A DNA stretch of 64,000 bases from Monoglobus pectinilyticus (GCF_002874775.1 NZ_CP020991.1:912918-976917); one strand, 5' to 3'. Counted from the first letter of the stretch, positions 28,374 through 36,092 are shown. Program-made: numbers and translations. Notes: generated by a model not told the origin, from the letters alone.

Positions 28374-28442
28374 TTACAGTGCGGATATTATAAAAATAGT
28401 ATTGCATACAAATGATACAGCATAAAATTCCGTTAACACATT

Positions 28443-28786
28443 ATGGGTGACATATCTTATTATCATTACTTATATGCAATAAAGGCGGGAATGCCAACAG
28501 AGCTAGATATGCAGGAAATAATATTTGATTTTACAGGGTGTAAGTATATTATGAAATTATATGATATAATTCAGGAAAGCTTTGGCTTTCCTGACTGGTT
28601 CGGAAGGAATTGAATGCATTGTGGGATCTTTTAAGAGATTACGCAGGGTGCCCACCGATAGCTGTAAAGATAACAGGGATTGAAACAATGCCTAAAGATT
28701 TGCAGAACTATATGGATAAAGTGCTGGAAGTGTTTATCGATGTTCATGGCGAAGTCCCGCAGATACATTTTGAAGTAATATCATAA
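28443..28786 (+). pseudogene. Barstar-like inhibitor, frameshifted
   Basis: The plus strand encodes MQEIIFDFTGCKYIMK and LYDIIQESFGFPDWFGRN, then a TGA at 28611-28613. One base less or more restores ELNALWDLLRDYAG, CPPIAVKITGIETMPK and EVPQIHFEVIS. WFGRN-NALWDLL is the barnase-binding helix region of the barstar family. In intact relatives RN is followed by LDALWDL, so a single T appears to be missing near 28610. The intact ancestor would have inhibited a secreted or contact-delivered barnase-like RNase. Confidence 0.85.
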
Positions 28787-28798
28787 AGAAAACAAAAA

Positions 28799-28831
28799 TA
28801 GAACCAGCGTTTTTACGCTGGTTCTATTGCT
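28799..28831 (-). terminator. Recombinase terminator (overlaps 3' end)
   Basis: AGAACCAGCG (28801-28810) pairs with CGCTGGTTCT (28816-28825); the left arm follows the recombinase stop and the right arm is its last codons. On the minus strand it runs into ATTTTTGTTTTC. Confidence 0.88.
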
Positions 28832-30288
28832 TTTGGTGCACCGAACCTTGCTAAATCCGAACCCTCTATATCTGCCAAAGATACAGTCTTTGAGCCATCT
28901 TTGTAGTTGAATGTGATAATCATTTTATCATCATACAGATATACCGAATTGACAAAACTGTCAATCAGCCGTTGCCGCTGTTCCTGCTTGGTGACATCAA
29001 TATCTCGGAAATGGCATATCCAGAAAGTGACCTGTTCTTTCGTCAATAGAGGTTTTTGCATTTCCTCTTGCAATATGCTGACTTCCAGTTCACTTTTATT
29101 TTGTTCCAATTCATCAAGCCGCGCTTTGGTTGAAAGGTTGAAAATGCCCTGTTGAATCGCGTCCAGCATATTTTTGATAGCCTTTTCTGTTTCTGCAAGC
29201 CGTTGTTTCAAAAGTGGTAAATCGGTGCTTTCTCGTGCCTGTAAATCCATAACCATATCAGCAATATACAGAACCATCGCGTCGTCCATAATAACTTTCA
29301 TAGTTTGTTCTACAACAAGATTTTCAATCCAATCTTTTTTGATAGCCTTTTTGTCGCACAACTTTTTCTTTTTGGTATTGACACAACGATAATAATGGTG
29401 AACCTTCATCGTGCGACTGGTGCCGCTTTCACCAACCATAAAAGCGCCGCATTTTCCACAATGGAGTTTCGTGGTCAACAGGTAATCGTCCTCCGCTTTA
29501 TGACGAGCAGGAGCCTTTTTGTTCTTCGCCATACGCTCTTGAACTCGGTCAAATAGCTCTTGCGGCACAATCGCCGGAATAGCGTCCGGTTGTATCACGT
29601 CACGGTAACTATATTCCCCTATGTAACGACGATTTTTCAAGATATGGTTTACAATATTCAGCGTGATTTTACCACCGCGCGAAGATTTTATATTGCGCTC
29701 GTTAAGCATATTTACAAGCGTCTGCATACTTGTCCCTTTAGAATAAAGTTTGAATATTTCTATAACGACTGGCGCGGAGGCGGGGTCAATTTGAAAATGC
29801 TGCTCACCGTCAATGGCATATCCCATTGGAATACTGCCGCCGTTATATTTACATTTCAGCGCATTTTCAGTCATGCCGCGCACAACCTTTTCCGCAAGCT
29901 CGGCGGAATAAAATTCGGCATAGCCCTCTAACAGGGATTCCAATAAAATGCCTGTTGAATCTGTTGCAATGGCCTCGGTCGCGGACAATACTTTCACGCC
30001 ATTTTTACGGAGGGTAGCTTTGTAATGCGCTGAATCATATCGGTTACGGGCAAACCGATCTAACTTCCAGACAATAACCACATCAAATAAATGTTTTGCG
30101 CTGTCCTTTATCATATGCTGAAATTCAGGGCGGTTATCCGTCTTAGCGGATAAGGCACGGTCAATGTATGTATTTAGAATTGTCATGCCGTTTTTCACGG
30201 CATATTCTTTGCACTCTCGAAGTTGCCCCTCGATGGATTCCTCACGCTGGTTGTCAGAGGAATAACGGGCGTAGATTACTGCGTTCAT
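28813..30288 (-). CDS. Large serine recombinase (element integrase)
   Basis: Site-specific recombinase that integrates and excises the element by double-strand cleavage through a serine. The N-terminal resolvase domain has the catalytic Ser in YARYSSDNQREESIEGQ, the KLDRFARNRYD arginine motif and an E-helix region. A recombinase domain (YIGEYSYRDVIQPDAIPAIV), a zinc ribbon (LHCGKCGAFMVGE...YYRCVN) and a C-terminal coiled coil follow. At 491 aa it is close to the usual 450-550. ATG has AAGGAGG upstream. It is last in an operon with an XRE regulator and a membrane protein, 12 bases after the latter. It marks the left end of the mobilizable element. Confidence 0.93.
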   Translation of the reverse strand: MNAVIYARYSSDNQREESIEGQLRECKEYAVKNGMTILNTYIDRALSAKTDNRPEFQHMIKDSAKHLFDVVIVWKLDRFARNRYDSAHYKATLRKNGVKVLSATEAIATDSTGILLESLLEGYAEFYSAELAEKVVRGMTENALKCKYNGGSIPMGYAIDGEQHFQIDPASAPVVIEIFKLYSKGTSMQTLVNMLNERNIKSSRGGKITLNIVNHILKNRRYIGEYSYRDVIQPDAIPAIVPQELFDRVQERMAKNKKAPARHKAEDDYLLTTKLHCGKCGAFMVGESGTSRTMKVHHYYRCVNTKKKKLCDKKAIKKDWIENLVVEQTMKVIMDDAMVLYIADMVMDLQARESTDLPLLKQRLAETEKAIKNMLDAIQQGIFNLSTKARLDELEQNKSELEVSILQEEMQKPLLTKEQVTFWICHFRDIDVTKQEQRQRLIDSFVNSVYLYDDKMIITFNYKDGSKTVSLADIEGSDLARFGAPKAIEPA

Positions 30289-30300
30289 TTGTTCGCCTCC

Positions 30301-30843
30301 TTAAAAATTTATATTTTGATGATATTGTGAGTTTCTATGATAAGAAGTTTTATCAAAAAAGTCTGAATCAAACAATTTATTTCTTTTACCGTATTCAAAC
30401 AAATATTTAAAAGTAAATGGTACATTAAATTTATTAGAAAAATGATACAAATTATAAAAATAATCTTGTACTTGAGCATTATCCAAAATTCTTTTTATTT
30501 CGTATTTAAAGAAATCAAATTCTTTATTTGTAATTATCTTTTGTTTTTTCAAATAACATATATAAGAAAAATACGATAATGTTTTGTCTATCCTTAGTTC
30601 TAAACTGCCACTACCATGGAAATTTTCAGAATACCAAGCCTTTCCATAATCAATATCATAGATCGTTTCTTTTATAAATTCATCTGTCCTTATTTTCTCA
30701 GTCAATTCGTTTATGTAATCAGCTCGTTTTAACAGAGTATTCTTTTTCCATTGATGATAGCCAAACAATCCTCCTACTATAACAAGTAATAATGATATAC
30801 AGGACGCAATATCTGCTATAGATATTTGATTACTAAAGGTCAT
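30301..30843 (-). CDS. Membrane-anchored protein of unknown function
   Basis: 180 aa. One N-terminal transmembrane helix (ISLLLVIVGGLFGYH, residues about 15-30) is followed by a charged cytoplasmic helical region (ADYINELTEKIRTDEFIKE, SYICYLKKQKIITNKEFDFF). The start ATG overlaps the stop of the XRE gene by four bases (ATGA), and the recombinase follows 12 bases later, so these are co-transcribed. The layout, one TM helix plus about 150 cytoplasmic residues, recalls DUF4760-like accessory proteins, but no catalytic motif is visible. It may be a defence or exclusion factor; this is a guess. AT-richer than the recombinase. Confidence 0.7.
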   Translation of the reverse strand: MTFSNQISIADIASCISLLLVIVGGLFGYHQWKKNTLLKRADYINELTEKIRTDEFIKETIYDIDYGKAWYSENFHGSGSLELRIDKTLSYFSYICYLKKQKIITNKEFDFFKYEIKRILDNAQVQDYFYNLYHFSNKFNVPFTFKYLFEYGKRNKLFDSDFFDKTSYHRNSQYHQNINF

Positions 30844-31196
30844 TTTTTCATCTCCCCCAACATATCAATCAAAGTTTGCTTCAGTCGATCATTCATAGGC
30901 GAATTAGGGTCAAAGCACATTTCAACGAACTGCCGCATTTCCTCGCTGTTTTTTTCAATCTTAGGATGGTATTCATACAGCTTTCCTTGTGGCTGGTCCG
31001 TCCGTCCAAAAATGTAATCAAGTGATATATCAAAGTAATCTGCATACCATAAAAGGACGGTAAGCGGTGGTGATGATACATCCGTTTCGTAGCGGTTGAT
31101 ACACGCTTGAGTTGTTCCAATAATATTTGCTAATTTTGTTTGCGATAGCTTGATACTATCACGCAAAGTCCGCAATCGTTCCCCGACAATCTTCAT
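30840..31196 (-). CDS. XRE-family regulator of the mobilizable element
   Basis: 118 aa. N-terminal helix-turn-helix (LRDSIKLSQTKLANIIGTTQACINRYE) followed by the common extension ADYFDISLDYIFGRTDQP and a helical tail. It is first of the three-gene operon leading to the recombinase and probably controls it. Starts ATG at 31196 with AGAGG upstream. This type of regulator, placed before the integrase operon, is the standard switch in Firmicutes mobilizable elements. Confidence 0.9.
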   Translation of the reverse strand: MKIVGERLRTLRDSIKLSQTKLANIIGTTQACINRYETDVSSPPLTVLLWYADYFDISLDYIFGRTDQPQGKLYEYHPKIEKNSEEMRQFVEMCFDPNSPMNDRLKQTLIDMLGEMKK

Positions 31197-31300
31197 AAGA
31201 AATACACCTCTTTCTACTTCTAATTATACACGAATAATAATTATATGTCAATTCAATTATCGCGTAAAAACAAATTTATATTTTGCGTCTGATAATGAAA

Positions 31301-31638
31301 CAACTTCGGGACAGACTGTCCCGAAGTTGTTTCGGCGGCATATAGATATTAGCGGCGTTAGCCGCTAATATAAACGGTACATTCGCCCCTATGCGGCGAA
31401 TGTACCGTTTGGGTTTAATAGAAGAGATATGTACACTCTTCTATTAAACCAGGGGTTTCCAAAGGGGGGATTTGTCCCACTTTGGCACACAACCTTGCTT
31501 GCAAGGTGTAGTGTGTTACACCGCCTTGCCGACTGACGGGAAAAATGAGGTTGCGCCGGATAGGCAACCTCATTTTTTATCGGCAGGAAAACGGGGCGGA
31601 ATTTACGAGCGCAAAGCGAGTAATTTCCGCCCCGTTTT
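31301..31638. other. Hairpin-dense origin region of the mobilizable element
   Basis: About 340 bases with seven successive inverted repeats. They are 31301-31329 (CAACTTCGGGACA arms), 31347-31370 (TATTAGCGGC arms), 31372-31410 (AAACGGTACATTCGC arms) and 31412-31450 (GGTTTAATAGAAGAG arms). The MobV-like nick site follows at 31501-31530, then a terminator-like hairpin at 31543-31578 and 31588-31638 (AAAACGGGGCGGAA arms). All of the listed arms are perfect. Such density without genes is typical of transfer or single-strand replication origins. Confidence 0.7.
31501..31530 (+). other. oriT: Putative MobV-type oriT nick region
   Basis: GGTGTAGTGTGTTACACC at 31505-31522 matches the form of the pMV158-type nick hairpin (GTATAGTG/TGTTATAC, cut after TAGTG), with outer arms GCAAGG/CCTTGC. 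The element encodes a MobV relaxase, the family that recognises this sequence. The predicted cut is between 31513 and 31514 (TAGTG/TG). Confidence 0.72.
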
Positions 31639-31760
31639 CATAAGGCATGGCGGTATATAGGGTACATTTACACTAAGTAAAATAATTTTCAAAACAGCCT
31701 TGACATAGTGGGGGTATTAAGTTATAATAATTATTGCCCCCATTAAGTGAGGTGATGACA

Positions 31761-31937
31761 TTGGGGAATAAAAAAATGGGTCGTCCTACAGACAATCCAA
31801 AGAATACCTCTATTAAATTCAAAGCTGATGATGAAACGGTTTCAATGCTAAAAGAATGTAGCAAACTGTTAGAAGTTTCACAGGCTGAAATTTTAAGAAG
31901 AGGGGTTCATAGGATATATGACGATCTCAAAAAGTAA
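31761..31937 (+). CDS. Small ribbon-helix-helix (CopG-like) protein
   Basis: 58 aa DNA-binding protein starting MGNKKMGRPTDNPKNTS. The strand-helix-helix pattern is SIKFKADDETVSMLKECSKL and VSQAEILRRGVHRIYDDL. The TTG start at 31761 has GAGGTG upstream; an ATG two codons earlier overlaps the site. Relatives lie beside MobV genes in mobilizable elements, where they probably regulate mob or bind oriT as an accessory protein. It begins about 230 bases after the proposed nick site. Confidence 0.82.
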   Translation: MGNKKMGRPTDNPKNTSIKFKADDETVSMLKECSKLLEVSQAEILRRGVHRIYDDLKK

Positions 31938-32080
31938 AAAAGGAAGCGGCTCTCCCTCGCTAAAGTTGAAGCCACTTCCCCCGCGTGACTGCCTGAAAGA
32001 CAGAAACACAAAAATATTATATCATTTGTGCCTAAGTTTTTCAAGGGGTTGCGACTAAAAATAAAGAAAGGATAATTTTT

Positions 32081-32365
32081 ATGATAGTCAGACAACTCAA
32101 AGCTGAAAAATTTGATTACTTTCAAAATCAGCTCATTAAAAGAGCACAACAAAATCCATTGGAGGCCAGTTTCAACGTAACTGTAAAAGTTGATAGGAAA
32201 GAATATGTTTTGAGGATTCAGCCGGAAAACAAACATAGGGTGGTTGCCCTGCAAGCGTTAGAAGTTGATCGAGATGAAGAATGCGGCCATCTTCATATGC
32301 TCATTACAGACAACAAAATTCTTTCTTCCCTGCTAGAACTTTTGATATGGCAGGGGGTAGCATGA
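32081..32365 (+). CDS. Hypothetical protein of the mobilizable element
   Basis: 94 aa soluble protein (MIVRQLKAEKFDYFQN start, SFNVTVKVDRKEYVLRI middle). ATG preceded by AAAGGA. It overlaps the next gene by four bases (ATGA), so both are translated together. I do not recognise a named family; the pair is a familiar companion in Firmicutes mobilizable elements. Confidence 0.65.
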   Translation: MIVRQLKAEKFDYFQNQLIKRAQQNPLEASFNVTVKVDRKEYVLRIQPENKHRVVALQALEVDRDEECGHLHMLITDNKILSSLLELLIWQGVA

Positions 32366-32664
32366 TGAACATCTTGGAAGAATTTTATTATGGCAATATC
32401 AATCCCAACGAGAAATGCTTTAAGCGCCAATCGGAATTTGCTACATTCGTCAAGATCGTTTCTGATAATGAGGAAAAACTAATCGCCTATTTGGGTGGCG
32501 AGGAAAAGCATTTGTTTTCCCAGCTTATGAATGCCCAAAGTGAAATCCTTGATACCGAAGCCCGCGAGCGTTTTATTGAGGGATGGAAACTTGGGGCAAG
32601 ATTTATGCTTGATACCTTTATAACGCCGCGATACAGTCCTATTAACGGCGTATGTGAGGAATAA
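32362..32664 (+). CDS. DUF6809-like small protein
   Basis: 100 aa starting MMNILEEFYYGNINPNEK with the conserved end ERFIEGWKLGARFMLDTF. The pattern FYGNI-P, then a helical segment and EGFxLGxRLM, is that of DUF6809 proteins, common in clostridial mobile elements; function unknown. The start ATG (32362) overlaps the preceding stop; a longer upstream frame is not supported. A terminator follows at 32669-32705. Confidence 0.78.
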   Translation: MMNILEEFYYGNINPNEKCFKRQSEFATFVKIVSDNEEKLIAYLGGEEKHLFSQLMNAQSEILDTEARERFIEGWKLGARFMLDTFITPRYSPINGVCEE

Positions 32665-32668
32665 AACA

Positions 32669-32709
32669 AACAGCCTGATACGGTTTTCGTACCAGGCTGT
32701 GTTCATTTT
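32669..32709 (+). terminator. Terminator after the DUF6809-like gene
   Basis: ACAGCCTGATACG pairs with CGTACCAGGCTGT with one mismatch, followed by GTTCATTTTTA. The family palindrome CACTTCGGGACAGG follows at 32723-32750 and a perfect GGCTGGAAAGCC hairpin at 32767-32798. Confidence 0.75.
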
Positions 32710-32820
32710 TATGCCTTTCTTTCACTTCGGGACAGGTTGTCCCCAAGTTGTGACCAAAATGAAATAGGGCTGGAAAGCCGCATGAAGGCTTTCCAGCCTA
32801 ATTACCTTTAAGCGGAAACG

Positions 32821-32874
32821 TGAGGGTGTGTCAAGGACGGCGTAGCCGCTCGTGAAATCCTTGACACACCCTCA
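32821..32874 (-). terminator. Large perfect hairpin, probable terminator of the XRE gene
   Basis: 17-bp perfect arms TGAGGGTGTGTCAAGGA (32821-32837) and its complement (32858-32874) with a 20-base loop, beginning 13 bases after the stop of the minus-strand regulator. There is no T-run, so another role such as a protein-binding or mRNA-stabilising site is possible. Confidence 0.55.
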
Positions 32875-32886
32875 TGGTTTTGCTAT

Positions 32887-33666
32887 CTATTCCCCCGCCT
32901 GCTCCATCAACTGCTTCGCCAGCCGTTGAAGTTGCGCGGCACTATCCTCGTCCAGCGGCACCGTTTTCTCCACCGCTGCGGTGACTGCCGCCGCCATATC
33001 GTCCACCGATATATCTTCTCGCAGCTTGTCCGCTAACTCCGCTTGTATTTTCCGTATCATATCTGCCGTCGCGGTTTCGCCCGTCGATTCGCCACTTTCC
33101 ATGTCCTTTTTTATATCTCGCAAAATCATCAAGAAATGGCTTTTTATCTTTTCAATCTCGGCTTCGTGGTCGCCCAATTTTTGTGATTTCAAGAGGTTTA
33201 TATCGTCCTGCGCATCCTTTTTGAAATCGACCAATGACATAACAGCCATATCTATGATCTCGTTTCGGCCTCTGATTCCGGCGACAAGGGTATCTTCAAA
33301 ATATATTTTTATCAGCTTAATCAAATTTGGAAAATTTCGATGCTCTAACAATCGGTTGAGTGTTTGGGCATCAATCTTTCCTTTCAAAAGCGGTGTTACT
33401 GCGCCATCCGATAAGCCCAATTCGCTGATGTCGTGATTTTTGCGATTGCGAATCGTTGAAAGTCCAAGGATATAATCGGTTGAAACCTTAAATTCTTTTG
33501 CCAATTTGACAAGAATATCACTACTAATATTTTTGATACGACCACTCTCAAGCCGGCTGATCTGTGAGGTGGGAATCCCAATCCTCCTGCTCAATTCTTG
33601 TTGAGAAATCCCCATATTTCTTCGCAGGTCGCCGATTAGCTCGTTCGGCGTTCCGGGTAAATACAT
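32887..33666 (-). CDS. XRE-family regulator with long helical C-terminus
   Basis: 259 aa. The N-terminal HTH is MGISQQELSRRIGIPTSQISRLESG followed by FKVSTDYILGLS. The remaining 170 residues are helical and charged, with a coiled-coil-like stretch around residues 140-170 and an acidic end. Mobilizable-element regulators of this shape sit next to the mobilisation genes. It is divergent from the Cys-rich gene at 33833, and the 166-base gap contains an inverted repeat likely to be its operator. Confidence 0.88.
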   Translation of the reverse strand: MYLPGTPNELIGDLRRNMGISQQELSRRIGIPTSQISRLESGRIKNISSDILVKLAKEFKVSTDYILGLSTIRNRKNHDISELGLSDGAVTPLLKGKIDAQTLNRLLEHRNFPNLIKLIKIYFEDTLVAGIRGRNEIIDMAVMSLVDFKKDAQDDINLLKSQKLGDHEAEIEKIKSHFLMILRDIKKDMESGESTGETATADMIRKIQAELADKLREDISVDDMAAAVTAAVEKTVPLDEDSAAQLQRLAKQLMEQAGE

Positions 33667-33737
33667 AACGATTCCCCCTTTTTAAATATTCTATCACAAG
33701 TGTTGCAAAAATGCAATAATTGAAGTGTAGACTTCCC

Positions 33738-33778
33738 AAAAATGCAAACCGCGCAGAAATCCGAGGTTTGCATTTTTT
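33738..33778. promoter_or_regulatory. Putative operator between divergent element genes
   Basis: Inverted repeat AAAAATGCAAACC (33738-33750) with GGTTTGCATTTTT (33765-33777); a further AAAAATGCAA lies at 33707-33716. Repeated TGCAA half-sites between a divergent XRE gene and the mob-side operon suggest binding by the XRE protein. Confidence 0.5.
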
Positions 33779-33832
33779 CGTGCTACAATTATCTTAGTCG
33801 GCCGACGAAAACACAAAAATGGAGGACAAGTA

Positions 33833-34189
33833 ATGGCAAAACAAATGACACCGGGGCAGCGCCGCAAGGCCAACGCCCTGATACGAAAAATCTGCTGTAA
33901 CTATGATAACGGAAACTGTATCGCTCTCGACGATGGAGCGGAATGCGTCTGTGTTCAAAGTATTTCCTACTCTCTGATTTGCAAATGGTTTGTAAACGCC
34001 GTACTTCCCACAGACAAAGCGCTATATGCGGAGATTATGGGGCAAGGTGTGAAACGGTGTGTCGAATGCGGCGCGGCGTTTGCACCCGGCTCCAACCGGG
34101 CGAAATACTGTGTGACCTGCGCCCGGCGGTCACATCGGCGGCAGAAAAATGCCAGTGACAGGAAGCGGCGGGACAATGCGGACAAATAG
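33833..34189 (+). CDS. Cysteine-rich VLP-domain protein
   Basis: 118 aa, starting MAKQMTPGQRRKANALIRK and containing CCNYDNGNC, GAECVCVQ and a C-terminal zinc knuckle RCVECGAAFAPGSNRAKYCVTC. This is the Cys_rich_VLP pattern (PF14194) usually encoded just before MobV in Firmicutes elements; it is thought to bind metal, with unknown role in transfer. ATG at 33833 has GGAGGA upstream. The local base composition is clearly GC-richer than the host genes, a sign of foreign origin. Confidence 0.88.
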   Translation: MAKQMTPGQRRKANALIRKICCNYDNGNCIALDDGAECVCVQSISYSLICKWFVNAVLPTDKALYAEIMGQGVKRCVECGAAFAPGSNRAKYCVTCARRSHRRQKNASDRKRRDNADK

Positions 34190-34306
34190 AGGCGAGGAAA
34201 GCCCCATTCCACAAGGGTTTGCGGGCAGCGTTCCGGGGTGGACGGTATGTTTGTACTTCCTACCCGGAAAACAGCCCTCTAACCGTCACCAACAGGAGGA
34301 CTAATA

Positions 34307-35262
34307 ATGCCACAATACGCAATATTACGGTTTGAGAAACATAAAAGTGGTTCGTGTCGTGCGCTGGAAGCGCACCATGAACGACAGAAAGAGAAATATG
34401 CCAGCAATCCTAATATTAATATTGAAAAGAGCAAGTACAATTTTCATATCATTCAGCCAACAAAATATTACCGTCTGGAAGTGGATGAACGAATCAAAGC
34501 GGCAGGGTGCAGAACACGCAAAGACAGCACAATGTTTGTCGACACACTCATAACAGCCAGTCCCGACTTTTTCAAAGGAAAAAGGCAGGGCGAAATCAGG
34601 AATTTTTCAAGACAGCCGTTGACTTTATCTCACAGAAGATAGGAAAAGATAATCTCTTTTCGGCGGTAGTGCATATGGACGAGAAAACGCCGCATTTGCA
34701 CCTTTGCTTTACGCCGATTACAGAGGATGGGCGACTATCCGCAAAAGATATACTTGGCAACCGCGCCCAGTTATCCAAATGGCAAGATGAATTTCACGCG
34801 CATATGGTTAAGAAGTACCCTGACTTAGCAAGAGGTGAATCAGCTTTTGATACAGGACGCAAACATATTCCCACATGGTTATTTAAGCAGAGTGTGAGCC
34901 TGTCCAAACAAGCGGCATTGATTGATAACGAATTGGCGGGAATCAATCCGCTCAATGCAGGCAAAAAGCGTGACAATGTACTAAAAATGCTTAAAAAGTG
35001 GTTTCCCAAGATGGAAAAGTTTGAAGGGCAGCTGCGGAAATATCAAAAAAGCATAGACTTGCTGGAAAAAGAAAATGCCGATCTTGCCGAAAAAACAAAG
35101 GACGGGAGTGGAAATAGAATCAAGACACAGCTTGAGATCGGCAAGTTGCAAAGCGAAGTGACGGAACTACGCCGTTTCATGGATTCCATACCTAACGATT
35201 TACGAAAAGAATTACAGGTAATGCAAAAACAGCAAGGCCGGAATGGGAGGATTGATAAATAG
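34307..35262 (+). pseudogene. MobV-family relaxase, frameshifted
   Basis: Relaxase that would nick oriT and pilot the strand during mobilisation. The first frame gives MPQYAILRFEKHK, YNFHIIQPTKYYRLEVD, GCRTRKDSTMFVDTLI and ASPDFFKGKRQGEIRNF. The second continues FKTAVDFISQKIGKD, SAVVHMDEKTPHLHLCFTP (the HxDExxPHxH metal motif), LSKWQDEF and FDTGRKHIPTW, then a coiled coil. The two join if one T is added to the T5 run at 34603-34607. As written, the catalytic histidines are out of frame with the N-terminus, so the element could need a helper. About 318 aa when joined, at the short end for MobV. Confidence 0.88.
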
Positions 35263-35302
35263 ATAATGAGACTTAAATTTGGATATATAGTGAATGATCA
35301 GC

Positions 35303-35464
35303 ATGGCTAAGAAACGGAAGGACTATGGAACGGGTATCCCTGAACACGAGGTTGAAGCCCTTGCTCGCTGCCTACTTCCTGAGATACAGAAGTTTTTTGA
35401 GAGCGAAGAGGGCAAACGGGAATTTGAGGAATGGAAAAAAGAACAAGAGAATAAAGACAAATGA
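35303..35464 (+). CDS. Small charged protein downstream of MobV
   Basis: 53 aa: MAKKRKDYGTGIPEHEV then EALARCLLPEIQKFFE and a Lys/Glu-rich helix. Such a small protein follows MobV in related elements. An ATG three codons earlier (35294) is in frame. It ends just before a strong terminator. Confidence 0.7.
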   Translation: MAKKRKDYGTGIPEHEVEALARCLLPEIQKFFESEEGKREFEEWKKEQENKDK

Positions 35465-35468
35465 TGCA

Positions 35469-35506
35469 AAAGGCACTTCGGGATAGTCTGTCCCGAAGTG
35501 CCTTTT
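35469..35506 (+). terminator. Mob operon terminator
   Basis: Perfect-arm hairpin GGCACTTCGGGA-TAGTC-TGTCCCGAAGTGCC (35472-35502) with A and T runs on both sides. It is the third occurrence of the CTTCGGGACAG palindrome in this element. Confidence 0.92.
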
Positions 35507-35542
35507 CAGTGTCATAATTACTTAATAAAATAATTATTGCAC

Positions 35543-35571
35543 TTGAAAATTTCACCAATTTGTGATATAAT
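35543..35571 (+). promoter_or_regulatory. Promoter of the retron-like operon
   Basis: TTGAAA at 35543-35548 and TATAAT at 35566-35571 with 17 bases between them. Predicted start near 35578, immediately before the structured leader. Confidence 0.82.
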
Positions 35572-35577
35572 ATTTTT

Positions 35578-35892
35578 ACCAGTGTAGTAAATAGTCAGAT
35601 TTACTCCCTTGTGGCTCATGGAGACATGGGCGGCATCGTGCTTGTAAAGCATGGATGTATTTTACTCTGGCGCACATATCCTATCCACTCTCACACTAAC
35701 TGTCGGACTATCTGAGCTACATAGTCATCATGATTGTGAATATGGAATGATATGTCGGTGTAGAAAGACTCTCAACTATATTATGGGGAGTTGGAATGTG
35801 CTGGTGTTATTGGTATACGGCTATTATCTCTTTGTTATTGGCGGATTGGGGAGTCCTCAAGCCTTATGGTTTGAGGCCAATAATAACAAGGA
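35578..35892 (+). ncRNA. Putative retron non-coding RNA (msr-msd) / structured leader
   Basis: The promoter starts a roughly 310-base untranslated stretch before the first gene. Predicted features: 5' ACCAGTGT (35578-35585) can pair (with wobbles) to GTGCTGGT (35798-35805), like retron a1/a2 ends. Hairpin AGTAAAT/ATTTACT spans 35586-35605, GACTAT/ATAGTC lies near 35706-35726, and CAACT/AGTTG near 35773-35792. A long stem TTGTTATTGGC with GCCAATAATAACAA (35832-35889) encloses CCTCAA/TTGAGG. Which part is copied into DNA and the branching G are not determined. The interval could be a retron RNA plus a separate translation-control hairpin. Confidence 0.6.
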
Positions 35893-35903
35893 GGTGAAAT
35901 ACC

Positions 35904-36092
35904 ATGAAGAAAGCGGATAAAACCCCAATTACCATTAATATTTTTAGTGGTAATAAAATTTCTCTTGATGGCAAATCCGTTGTGACAATTTTAATTGTCA
36001 TCGTATGCCTGACACTGGTTATATCATTTTGTAGTCCTGAACTGCGTGCTAATGTTATCCGTTTGTTAATTAGCTTAGCAGAGAACTACTAA
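35904..36092 (+). CDS. 62-residue single-pass membrane protein of the retron-like operon
   Basis: Begins MKKADKTPITINIFSGNK, continues ISLDGKS, then a hydrophobic helix VVTILIVIVCLTLVISF (residues about 26-43) and a C-terminal amphipathic tail (VIRLLISLAENY). ATG at 35904 has AAGGAGG nine bases upstream and lies directly after the structured leader, 37 bases before the reverse transcriptase. Retron systems encode a toxic effector beside the RT, and small membrane effectors are known, so this is the candidate effector. No named family is recognised. If confirmed, it is among the smallest retron effectors. Confidence 0.75.
   Translation: MKKADKTPITINIFSGNKISLDGKSVVTILIVIVCLTLVISFCSPELRANVIRLLISLAENY

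Noticed and set aside
35651-35920. 89-codon open frame in the retron leader
   Set aside because: It spans the predicted structured RNA, overlaps the start of the membrane protein gene and lacks a ribosome site.
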